From the NCBI GenBank assembly GCA_019695345.1, contig JAIBAE010000033.1, positions 1 to 44,567 on the forward strand: a stretch of 44,567 nt of DNA, in the 5' to 3' direction. The notes below the pieces were generated by a model. It worked only from the letters and a program-made list of their open reading frames with translations, was not told the DNA's origin and did not search any database. Both the position numbers and the translations under genes were made by a program. Shown here piece after piece: positions 8,187-15,870 of the stretch (its first letter is position 1; each line of letters starts with the position of its first letter). The DNA comes from Bacteroidota bacterium (GTDB taxonomy: Bacteria; Bacteroidota; Ignavibacteria; Kapaibacteriales; NICIL-2).

Positions 8187-9398
8187 ATGTCGGTACAAAA
8201 GAAAGTACTGCTTGCCTTTAGTGGCGGGCTGGATACATCGTATTGTGTAAAATATCTAAGCGAAACTTGTGGTATGGAAGTTCACACCGCAATTGTAAAC
8301 ACGGGCGGATTTTCTGCACAAGAACTATCACAAATCGAAGAACGTGCCTACGCACTAGGCGCGGCTACGCACACAACTCTCGATGAAACCAAAGCACTCT
8401 ACAACCAATGCCTGCGCTACCTTGTGTTTGGCAACGTGCTAAAGAACAACACTTATCCGCTTTCGGTAAGTGCAGAGCGTGTGTTTCAAGCACGTGCAAT
8501 TGCACAGCTTGCTAAAACCATGAACGTAGATTGCGTTGCGCACGGAAGCACTGGCGCAGGCAACGACCAAGTTCGTTTTGATGTAGTATTCCACACGCTT
8601 ATCCCCAATGTGGAAATCATCACCCCAATTCGCGATAACAAACTATCGCGCGAAGAAGAAATTGAATTTCTGAATTCATGCGGTGTAGAAGGCGATTGGA
8701 CAAAAGCGTTGTACTCAATTAACCAAGGCATCTGGGGTACAACAATAGGTGGGAAAGAAACCCTAACTTCGCATTTGCCATTACCCGAAAAAGCATATCC
8801 AACGCGCGCAACCGCAACAGAAGAACGCGTTATAACGCTACACTTCGAACGTGGTGAGTTTGTTGGAATCAACGGTGAAATGTTAGCTCACCCAACCGAA
8901 GCAATTCAGGCACTTACAAAACTTGCAGACGAATTTGCAATTGGTCGCGATATGCACATTGGCGATACCATTATTGGTATAAAAGGTCGTGTTGCATTTA
9001 CCGCAGGTGCACCACTACTTATTATTAAAGCGCATCACGCTCTTGAAAAACACACGCTAACAAAGTGGCAACTCAATCTTAAAGATCAACTCGCGCTATG
9101 GTACGGTCAGCTCTTGCACGAAGGACAATTTGCAGAGCCTGCTCTTCGCAGTATCGAGGCATTCTTTGAGCAATCGCAACAAACCGTACATGGCGAAGTA
9201 CATGTTCGTCTTGCACCGTATCGTTTCAGTATCGAAGGCATTTCATCGCCCAACGATTTAATGAATTCCACCTTTGGCAAGTACGGCGAAATGAATAACA
9301 CATGGAGCGGCAAAGATGTCGAGGGCTATTCACGCATTGCGGCTAATCAAGCACTTATTTACCACGCCGTAAACGGAGGCAATCATGATTCGCGTTAG
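8187..9398 (+). CDS. argG: Argininosuccinate synthase
   Basis: Joins citrulline and aspartate with ATP to form argininosuccinate. The 403-residue length fits the family. The N-terminal PP-loop AFSGGLDTS (residues 10-18) binds ATP; AHGSTGAGNDQVRF near residues 118-131 matches the citrulline/aspartate-binding AHGxTGKGNDQVRFE segment with Ala for Lys, and IWG and MNNTWSGKDVEGY follow. The divergence from the canonical sequence fits the form found in Bacteroidetes clusters with ArgF'. The start is separated by one base from the preceding stop, and the 3' end overlaps argC by 14 bases, implying translational coupling. Confidence 0.93.
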   Translation: MSVQKKVLLAFSGGLDTSYCVKYLSETCGMEVHTAIVNTGGFSAQELSQIEERAYALGAATHTTLDETKALYNQCLRYLVFGNVLKNNTYPLSVSAERVFQARAIAQLAKTMNVDCVAHGSTGAGNDQVRFDVVFHTLIPNVEIITPIRDNKLSREEEIEFLNSCGVEGDWTKALYSINQGIWGTTIGGKETLTSHLPLPEKAYPTRATATEERVITLHFERGEFVGINGEMLAHPTEAIQALTKLADEFAIGRDMHIGDTIIGIKGRVAFTAGAPLLIIKAHHALEKHTLTKWQLNLKDQLALWYGQLLHEGQFAEPALRSIEAFFEQSQQTVHGEVHVRLAPYRFSIEGISSPNDLMNSTFGKYGEMNNTWSGKDVEGYSRIAANQALIYHAVNGGNHDSR

Positions 9399-10350
9399 CA
9401 TAATTGGTGCATCGGGCTACACCGGCGGCGAGTTACTACGCATACTACTCAATCATCCACAATGCGAAGTAGTACATTGTTTCAGTTTGCACAATGCCGA
9501 TAAAGCCGTAAGTGCAATACACACCGATCTACTCGGCGACACATCCTTACACTTTACAAATACCGTGTATCGCGATGCCGATGTGTACTTTCTGTGTTTG
9601 GGTCATGGTAAATCGCGAGAGTTTATAGCAGAAAACTCTTGGCTGCTCGATAAACACATCATTGATTTAAGCAACGAGTTCCGTCTCCATAAAGAAGGCA
9701 ACACCTTTGTATATGGTTTGCCCGAGTTACACAAACAACAGATTGCACAATCTAAACACATAGCAAACCCAGGTTGTTTTGCCACAGCAATTCAACTTGC
9801 GTTGTTGCCACTTGCGCAGTCGAAACTTCTTACACAAGATATTCATGTAAGTGCCATCACCGGCTCAACAGGTGCTGGACAATCTCTTAGCGATACCGTA
9901 CATTTCTCATGGAGAGCAAACAACATGCAAGTGTACAAGGCATTTGCGCATCAACACGTTCCGGAAATAGTTCAATCATTGAAACACTCACAACCCGCTT
10001 GGAACAACGCTCTGCGTTTTATTCCATACCGTGGCAACTTCACCCGTGGAATCATCGCATCCTGTTATACAGTATGTGCTTTATCAAACGAGGAAGTAAC
10101 TGAGTTATACTTTTCTTATTACAGCGCACAACCTTTTGTACATGTAGTACAAGAGCAGCCAGACATTAAACAAGTTGTAAACACAAATAAGTGTTTGCTC
10201 CACGTAGAAAAACACGATGATGTAGTTCTCATAACAAGCGTACTCGATAACCTCATAAAAGGTGCATCAGGTCAGGCAGTACAGAACATGAATCTCATGT
10301 TTGGCATACCCGAGCAAACTGGTTTAATACTCAAAGCTTCTGTGTTTTGA
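9385..10350 (+). CDS. argC: N-acetyl-gamma-glutamyl-phosphate reductase
   Basis: Reduces N-acyl-glutamyl phosphate to the semialdehyde using NADPH. The N-terminus IIGASGYTGGELLR (residues 6-19) is the NADP-binding Rossmann loop. The catalytic cysteine lies in ANPGCFATAIQL (near residue 132), and GSTGAGQSLSD and AHQHVPEI follow, the latter holding the conserved His. At 321 residues it is a little shorter than most ArgC proteins. The start overlaps argG by 14 bases. After argC the compact order is broken by the GxxExxY insert. Confidence 0.93.
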   Translation: MIRVSIIGASGYTGGELLRILLNHPQCEVVHCFSLHNADKAVSAIHTDLLGDTSLHFTNTVYRDADVYFLCLGHGKSREFIAENSWLLDKHIIDLSNEFRLHKEGNTFVYGLPELHKQQIAQSKHIANPGCFATAIQLALLPLAQSKLLTQDIHVSAITGSTGAGQSLSDTVHFSWRANNMQVYKAFAHQHVPEIVQSLKHSQPAWNNALRFIPYRGNFTRGIIASCYTVCALSNEEVTELYFSYYSAQPFVHVVQEQPDIKQVVNTNKCLLHVEKHDDVVLITSVLDNLIKGASGQAVQNMNLMFGIPEQTGLILKASVF

Positions 10351-10368
10351 TTGTATTGTAAATGATTA

Positions 10369-10415
10369 GTTTAAACACAAAAGGAACAAAAGAAAACAAA
10401 AGATTCACAAAAGGA
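10369..10415 (+). repeat. Left flank of the GxxExxY insert (inverted-repeat arm)
   Basis: Begins GTTTAAACACAAAAGG and continues as ACAAAAG-like units every ~11 bases. The reverse complement of 10838-10885 downstream of the gene has the same string (GTTTTAAACACAAAAG) and the same periodic CAyAAG pattern, so the gene sits between two imperfect inverted arms of about 45 bp. Confidence 0.65.
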
Positions 10416-10423
10416 AGAGAGTC

Positions 10424-10831
10424 ATGACTCAATATTATATCAACCGACTTGGATACGAGATTGTTGGGGCTGCAATCGAAGTTCATAATTCTTTAGGACC
10501 CGGACTTCTTGAGTCTGTCTATGAGAAGTGCTTAGCACATGATTTGCTTATTCGAGGTTATGATGTTAAACGGCAGATTCCTGTTCCCGGCAACTACAAG
10601 GGGCTTGAGTTTACAACTGAGTTCAGATTAGATCTGATTGTAAATGATGTAATTATTGTTGAGTTAAAAGCTGCAGAGACATGGAATAAGGTTTGGGAAG
10701 CGCAATTGCTTACATATCTTAAACTTATGAATCTACCTAAGGGCTTACTTATTAACTTTTTTGAACCTGTGCTCAAAGATGGAATGAAATCTTTTGTTAC
10801 AGAAGCATACGCAAAACTCCCAAAAGAGTAA
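10424..10831 (+). CDS. GxxExxY family protein (PD-(D/E)xK-like)
   Basis: A 135-residue protein with the defining motif G27-L-L-E30-S-V-Y33 within SLGPGLLESVYE, and a PD-(D/E)xK-like core in RLDLIVNDVIIVELKA (D70, E80, K82). Family members are found scattered in many environmental bacterial genomes; their role is unknown, though the fold suggests nucleic acid cleavage or binding. It lies between argC and argF' in an otherwise overlapping operon and is bounded by inverted-repeat arms, so it looks like an insertion. It is on the operon strand with an upstream GGAAGAGAG for ribosome binding, so it may be expressed with the arginine genes without taking part in the pathway. Confidence 0.85.
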   Translation: MTQYYINRLGYEIVGAAIEVHNSLGPGLLESVYEKCLAHDLLIRGYDVKRQIPVPGNYKGLEFTTEFRLDLIVNDVIIVELKAAETWNKVWEAQLLTYLKLMNLPKGLLINFFEPVLKDGMKSFVTEAYAKLPKE

Positions 10832-10837
10832 CTAATG

Positions 10838-10885
10838 GCTTATGTGTCCCTTATGTGATTCTTATGTCTCTTTTGTGTTTAAAAC
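10838..10885 (-). repeat. Right flank of the GxxExxY insert (inverted-repeat arm)
   Basis: Ends CTTTTGTGTTTAAAAC; on the minus strand it matches the left flank at 10369-10415 with one extra T and scattered substitutions. It finishes 16 bases before the argF' start. Confidence 0.65.
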
Positions 10886-10901
10886 ATAATAAAAAACTAC
10901 C

Positions 10902-11852
10902 ATGAATAAATTCACTTCAATACAAGATGTTCCCAACCTGCAAGAGTTGTTAACAGTGGCACGCGATTGCAAACAACAACCCTTTGCAAACAAACACATC
11001 GGTACAAACAAAACACTCGGGCTGCTATTCTTTAATCCAAGCTTGCGCACACGCATGAGCACACAAAAAGCTGCGTACAATCTCGGCATGGATGTAATTG
11101 TTATGAACGTTGGTAGCGATTCATGGACGCTTGAAACACGTGACGGCGTAATCATGGATGGCTCTGCGACCGAGCACATCAAAGAAGCCGCAGCTGTGAT
11201 GGGAGAGTATTGCGACATCCTTGGTCTGCGCACCTTTGCCGGCTTGGTAGATAAACAACTCGACTACTCCGAAGACGTTCTCGAGAAGTTTATTCGCTAT
11301 AGTGGCAAACCGGTTATATCGCTCGAATCAGCTACACGCCATCCATTGCAATCACTTGCCGATGTATTTACTATAGAGGCACATAAAACTACCACGCGAC
11401 CCAAAGTAGTTTTGACATGGGCACCGCACCCAAAGGCATTGCCACAAGCGGTTCCCAACTCATTTGCCGAGTGGGCAATTGCCATGAACTACAACGTGGT
11501 TATTGCACACCCCGTTGGCTATGAACTCAGTGGGGAGTTCACTCGTGGTGCGAGTATCACACACAATCAAGACGAGGCATTGCACAACGCAGACTTTGTG
11601 TATGCAAAAAACTGGAGCAGCTTCCACAACTACGGAACAATACTCTCACACGATAAAGGGTGGATGATAACAGCAGAGAAAATGTCATGCACCAACAACG
11701 CTAAATTTATGCATTGCCTTCCGGTGCGCCGAAACCAGATAGTATCAGACGCTGTACTCGATTCCCCCAACTCCATCGTCACCGAAGAAGCGGGCAATCG
11801 AGTAGTCTCCGCGCAAGCAGTACTCCGCACCATGATTGAAAGCTTAGCATGA
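10902..11852 (+). CDS. argF': N-acyl-L-ornithine carbamoyltransferase (ArgF' type)
   Basis: Carbamoylates an N-acylated ornithine, giving N-acylcitrulline, instead of acting on free ornithine. The carbamoyl-phosphate loop NPSLRTRMST (residues 45-54), ATRHPLQSLAD, TWAPHPKALPQAVPNSFAEW and HCLPVRRNQIVSD are hallmarks of the acetyl/succinyl-ornithine branch. As I recall the structural work, the residue before the EH pair in the MDG loop sets specificity: Pro90 in the Bacteroides fragilis succinylornithine enzyme and Glu92 in the Xanthomonas acetylornithine enzyme. Here the aligned residue is Thr90 (MDGSATEH), so the acyl group used is uncertain. The stop overlaps the argB start by ATGA. Confidence 0.9.
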   Translation: MNKFTSIQDVPNLQELLTVARDCKQQPFANKHIGTNKTLGLLFFNPSLRTRMSTQKAAYNLGMDVIVMNVGSDSWTLETRDGVIMDGSATEHIKEAAAVMGEYCDILGLRTFAGLVDKQLDYSEDVLEKFIRYSGKPVISLESATRHPLQSLADVFTIEAHKTTTRPKVVLTWAPHPKALPQAVPNSFAEWAIAMNYNVVIAHPVGYELSGEFTRGASITHNQDEALHNADFVYAKNWSSFHNYGTILSHDKGWMITAEKMSCTNNAKFMHCLPVRRNQIVSDAVLDSPNSIVTEEAGNRVVSAQAVLRTMIESLA

Positions 11853-12622
11853 ACATAACCGTTATAAAAATTGGCGGCAATGTTGTGGATGATGCCAATG
11901 CACGTACCGAGTTTTATGCGCAACTTTCTGCAATTCGTAGTGCAGTGATTCTTGTGCATGGTGGCGGCAAAGTGGCTACAGAACTTAGTTCTAAGCTTGG
12001 CATCCCGACAACAATGATTGACGGTAGGCGCGTCACCGATGCTGAAACTCTTCGTGTTGTAACCATGGTGTACGCTGGTCTTATCAACAAGCAGCTTGTT
12101 GCTGAGTTGCAATCGCATGGCATAAACGCGCTTGGAATTACCGGAGCAGATGGCAACATACTTCGCGCCCACAAACGCACGCATGCACAACACGATTACG
12201 GTTTTGTTGGCGATATTGATTCTGTAAACACAGAACTACTTTCACAGTTAGTACAAGCGAATCTTTTACCAGTTATTGCTCCGCTTACGCACGACGGCTC
12301 CGGGCAATTGCTTAACACCAATGCCGACACCATTGCCGCACAGGTCGCATCAGCACTTGCACAAACGTTTACCGTGGATGTGATATACTGTTTTGAGAAA
12401 CGTGGTGTGTTACGCAATGTAGAAGATGAATCAACGCTTATACCGTCGCTAACTCTCACAGAATATTCTGCACTTAAAGCCAATGGCGTTGTTGCACAAG
12501 GAATGATTCCAAAACTTGATAATGCCTTTGATGCAATAGCACGTGGTGTGCATAGCGTGCGAATAACAAAGTACACACATCTTGATGGCGGCACCTTGCT
12601 ACATAAAGGAGAATCCGCATGA
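11849..12622 (+). CDS. argB: N-acetylglutamate kinase
   Basis: Phosphorylates the gamma-carboxylate of N-acyl-glutamate. The product has 257 residues and the amino-acid-kinase fold: IKIGGNVVDD (residues 6-15), VILVHGGGK (glycine-rich phosphate loop near 33-41), and the GLINKQLV and LNTNADTIAAQVA segments typical of ArgB. The short form without an N-terminal regulatory helix is normally not the hexameric arginine-inhibited type. ATGA overlaps couple it to argF' before and the deacetylase after. Confidence 0.92.
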   Translation: MNITVIKIGGNVVDDANARTEFYAQLSAIRSAVILVHGGGKVATELSSKLGIPTTMIDGRRVTDAETLRVVTMVYAGLINKQLVAELQSHGINALGITGADGNILRAHKRTHAQHDYGFVGDIDSVNTELLSQLVQANLLPVIAPLTHDGSGQLLNTNADTIAAQVASALAQTFTVDVIYCFEKRGVLRNVEDESTLIPSLTLTEYSALKANGVVAQGMIPKLDNAFDAIARGVHSVRITKYTHLDGGTLLHKGESA

Positions 12623-13692
12623 CACCTGTTGAATTACTTCAATCAATGATTGCAACCGAATCGTTCTCCCGCAACGAGGGAGCTGTTGCCGAGATTGTGC
12701 AACAGTATCTTGAAAGCAATGGCGTTGAGTGTAATCGTTTGCTTTATAATGTGTGGTGTGTAAATAAATATTATGATTCATCGAAGCCCACGTTATTACT
12801 CAACTCACACATAGATACAGTTAAGCCAAACAACGATTGGACGCGCAATCCATTTGAAGCAACTATCGAGGATGGGATTCTCTATGGATTGGGTAGCAAT
12901 GATGCGGGTGGATGTGTTGTATCCTTGGTGCAAACGTTTATCAACTTCAACAACCGAAGTGATCTTGCGTTTAACCTTGTTCTTGCTGTTACAGCAGAAG
13001 AAGAAATAAGCGGTGAGAACGGCATTGTTGCTGTGGTTCCAGCGCTGCCACACATTGATTGCGCAATCGTTGGCGAACCAACCGAAATGCAACTTGCTAT
13101 TGCCGAAAAAGGATTGATGGTGTTGCGTTGCACGGCGCAAGGTAAGTCGGGTCATGCTGCGCGGAACGAAGGAGTGAATGCAATTGATATTGCGATGCAG
13201 GATATTCAGTGGTTTCATTCGTACAAGTTTGATAGAACAAGCGATTACCTTGGCGATGTAAAAATGACGGTAACAATCATAAACGCAGGAACGCAACACA
13301 ACGTTGTTCCTGATAGATGCGATTTTACTGTTGATGTTCGCACAACCGATGCTTATACTAACGAGGAAACACTTGCTATCATCACAAACAACATACGAAG
13401 CACGGTGGCGGATGTGTCGCGGCGTTTAGAGCCCTCTCGTATAGAACGCTCGCACCCGCTTGCGTTAGCAGCAACTACCATTGGTATGAATCCATACGGC
13501 TCGCCAACACTATCAGACCAAGCATTGTTGCGGGTTCCGAGTGTAAAGATTGGTCCGGGTTCGTCGTCACGTTCGCATACAGCCAACGAGTTTATCTACG
13601 TTCACGAAATTGAGCATGGCATTGCGCGCTACTGCGAGTTGTTAGAATGTTTTAATACCATTTTGAAAGAAAAGAATGAAACTTTGGGATAA
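12619..13692 (+). CDS. argE: M20 deacylase, probable N-acetylornithine/N-acetylcitrulline deacetylase
   Basis: A 357-residue M20 zinc hydrolase. The metal ligand and catalytic signatures are LNSHIDTVKP (His and Asp), GLGSNDAGG (bridging Asp), TAEEEISGENG (general base Glu) and GEPTEM. The dimerisation domain contains GKSGHAAR with the conserved His. With an ArgF' upstream, the logical substrate is N-acylcitrulline rather than N-acetylornithine, yielding citrulline for ArgG; this is inferred from context. DapE-type activity on succinyl-diaminopimelate cannot be excluded from motifs alone. The start overlaps argB by four bases and the end overlaps argH by 17. Confidence 0.8.
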   Translation: MTPVELLQSMIATESFSRNEGAVAEIVQQYLESNGVECNRLLYNVWCVNKYYDSSKPTLLLNSHIDTVKPNNDWTRNPFEATIEDGILYGLGSNDAGGCVVSLVQTFINFNNRSDLAFNLVLAVTAEEEISGENGIVAVVPALPHIDCAIVGEPTEMQLAIAEKGLMVLRCTAQGKSGHAARNEGVNAIDIAMQDIQWFHSYKFDRTSDYLGDVKMTVTIINAGTQHNVVPDRCDFTVDVRTTDAYTNEETLAIITNNIRSTVADVSRRLEPSRIERSHPLALAATTIGMNPYGSPTLSDQALLRVPSVKIGPGSSSRSHTANEFIYVHEIEHGIARYCELLECFNTILKEKNETLG

Positions 13693-14965
13693 GGGAATTT
13701 CTACCAACGCGTTGATTGAGGATTTTACCGTTGGGCGCGACCGCGAGTTTGATATGCTGCTTGCTAAACATGATGTGCGTGGTTCTATTGCACATGCTAC
13801 CATGCTTGCCGAGGTTGGTATTCTTACTACCGATGAAGGCAATGCGTTGGTGCAGGAGTTGCACACCATTGAACGCGAAATAGAGAATGGTGAGTTTGCT
13901 ATTGCACCCGAGATGGAAGATGTGCACTCGCAAGTGGAGTACCTGCTAACGCTGCGTCTTGGCGAGATTGGTAAAAAAATTCACACTGGGCGTTCGCGTA
14001 ACGATCAAGTTCTTGTGGATATGAAGCTGTTCATGCGCGAAGAACTTTGTAATGTACGCGATTCTGTTTCTACGTTGTTTGCTACGTTGCTTACTTTGGC
14101 AGAGCAGCACAAAGAACAGTTGCTTCCGGGCTACACACATTTTCAGATTGCAATGCCAAGCTCGTTTGGGTTGTGGTTTAGCGCGTATGCCGAGTCACTT
14201 ACTGACGATATGGAATTGATTGTTGCGGCGCATAATGTGGTGAATAAAAATCCGCTTGGGTCTGCTGCGGGCTATGGTTCTTCCTTTCCGCTTAACAGAA
14301 CGCGCACAACGGAACTTCTTGGTTTTAGTGCAATGAATGTTAGCTCGGTGTATGCACAAATGACGCGAGGGAAATCCGAACGGGTTGTTGCTACGGCACT
14401 TGCATCTGTTGCGGGCACTCTTAGTAAACTTGCGTACGATGTTTGTTTATACACCTCGCAGAACTTAGCTTTTGTGCGCCTTCCGGCGGAGTTCACAACG
14501 GGAAGTAGTATTATGCCACACAAACAAAACCCCGACATTTTTGAACTTATTCGCGCAAAGTGTAACCGCTTGCAAGCGTTGCCTAATGATATACTTCTTG
14601 TAACCAACAACCTGCCTTCGGGCTATCATCGCGACTTTCAGATTCTTAAAGAGCTTGTATTTCCTGCTTTTACCGAGTTGCAGCAATGTTTGCAATTGGC
14701 TACGCTTGTTCTTCCGCAGTTGCAGGTTACGCCCAACATCATGAGCAACAATTTGTACGCCTATTGCTTTAGTGTTGATGCCGTTAATCAGCTTGTTCAG
14801 CAAAGTGTTTCCTTCCGCGATGCGTATAAACAAATTGGCGAGAGTATTCAGCGTGGCGATTTCACTGTGCCCGAACACCTTACCCACACGCACGAAGGAA
14901 GCATTGGCAACTTGCGTTTGGATTTGATTCAACAACAAATGCAAAAAGTACTTTCATCTATGTAG
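13676..14965 (+). CDS. argH: Argininosuccinate lyase
   Basis: Splits argininosuccinate to arginine and fumarate, the last step of the pathway. The fumarase/aspartase superfamily signature GSSIMPHKQNPD is present near residues 278-289, together with HTGRSRNDQV (near 102-111) and LLPGYTHFQIAMP. The length of 429 is slightly below the common 450-460. It overlaps the deacetylase by 17 bases, the largest overlap in the operon, and is the last gene: a family A repeat begins four bases after the stop. Confidence 0.94.
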   Translation: MKLWDKGISTNALIEDFTVGRDREFDMLLAKHDVRGSIAHATMLAEVGILTTDEGNALVQELHTIEREIENGEFAIAPEMEDVHSQVEYLLTLRLGEIGKKIHTGRSRNDQVLVDMKLFMREELCNVRDSVSTLFATLLTLAEQHKEQLLPGYTHFQIAMPSSFGLWFSAYAESLTDDMELIVAAHNVVNKNPLGSAAGYGSSFPLNRTRTTELLGFSAMNVSSVYAQMTRGKSERVVATALASVAGTLSKLAYDVCLYTSQNLAFVRLPAEFTTGSSIMPHKQNPDIFELIRAKCNRLQALPNDILLVTNNLPSGYHRDFQILKELVFPAFTELQQCLQLATLVLPQLQVTPNIMSNNLYAYCFSVDAVNQLVQQSVSFRDAYKQIGESIQRGDFTVPEHLTHTHEGSIGNLRLDLIQQQMQKVLSSM

Positions 14966-14968
14966 GTT

Positions 14969-15030
14969 CTGCTACCGCAGACCGCACCAGATGTTGTGCT
15001 GTACTAATCCTTACGTTGCGGGAGTGTAGC
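14969..15030 (-). repeat. Dispersed intergenic repeat, family A, copy 6
   Basis: On the minus strand: GCTACACTCCCGCA ... GGTGCGGTCTGCGGTAGCA. The right arm varies (GCGGTAGC for GCGATAGC). It begins directly behind argH. Confidence 0.7.
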
Positions 15031-15090
15031 ATAAGTGAAATATGGTATCTTAATGCGACAGTTAGACTAATTAAAGGACATCATTAACAT

Positions 15091-15606
15091 TTAATCTTTA
15101 AAGTTATCGTTGATGTAGTCATCTAGTTTATTTTCACCGGTGAGCTTGATAAGTTCTTCCATTCCTTTGCTCTTTTTAATATTAATACCCTTTTGATAGA
15201 CTTTCATCATAGAAAGTAATGCCGCCTTCGTAGCTAAGTGTGGGGTTGCATTAGATTTATTTTCCAAATAAAATCTAGCATAACTTGCCATATATAATGC
15301 CAACAACTCGGCATTGTCCCTATATAAATCACCATGTCTTTCTGTTATAACTATGTTAACATTAGGACTTCCAGAAATCCATGTAATTATATATAGATTG
15401 ACTTCCTTTCTTGTAGTAACTTCTTTATCGAGATCCGTTTCTTCAAGCCATTTCGCGGCACGGATAATTGTTGGCTCTTGTTTGGCATAGTCTTCCACAG
15501 TTTTATAGACTATGTTTTTAGGTGTATCAAAAGTAGTTTGCGAATAAATAACCGCTGCTGAAAATAAAAGTGTTGTAATAGCAAGCAAGAGAACAATCTT
15601 TTTCAT
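15091..15606 (-). CDS. Secreted hypothetical protein
   Basis: A 171-residue product with a clear signal peptide (MKKIVLLLAITTLLFSAAVIYSQ). The start is put at ATG 15606; a TTG four codons upstream is less likely. The mature part is alpha-helical in character and Lys-rich, with an NLYIITWISGSPNVNIVIT strand segment in the middle and many Tyr/Leu helices after it. I do not recognise a family. It is a single-gene unit between two family A repeats, transcribed toward the arginine operon. Confidence 0.7.
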   Translation of the reverse strand: MKKIVLLLAITTLLFSAAVIYSQTTFDTPKNIVYKTVEDYAKQEPTIIRAAKWLEETDLDKEVTTRKEVNLYIITWISGSPNVNIVITERHGDLYRDNAELLALYMASYARFYLENKSNATPHLATKAALLSMMKVYQKGINIKKSKGMEELIKLTGENKLDDYINDNFKD

Positions 15607-15707
15607 TTGATTATCCAAATAAATAGAAAAATTAATACAGTTATTCTTGAAAATACGACAAGACTACTTCTAAAACAACTGCGAAGTGTTTCAAATCTTG
15701 TTTCTGA

Positions 15708-15781
15708 GCAGGTACTTCTCTCTCCCGCAAGTGGTTGGTATGGGCTAACAGTAAGGCGCGGGGCGGTCAGGCGATAGCAAA
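15708..15781 (+). repeat. Dispersed intergenic repeat, family A, copy 7
   Basis: Left arm ACTTCTCTCTCCCGCA, right arm GGGCGGTCAGGCGATAGCAA. It lies in the divergent gap upstream of the MoxR-type gene. Confidence 0.8.
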
Positions 15782-15870
15782 GTAATTACACCTCACTCAA
15801 AATTTATTTTCTTGGGGTGGGGCGTGGGTTGTATTTTCCCGTATTGTGTTCCATTGATTTTTGTGTTGTT

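Noticed and set aside
11630-14944. Long antisense ORFs (112-187 codons) under argF', argB, argE and argH
   Set aside because: They are opposite to genes with complete family motifs; long antisense frames arise from the codon bias of these genes.
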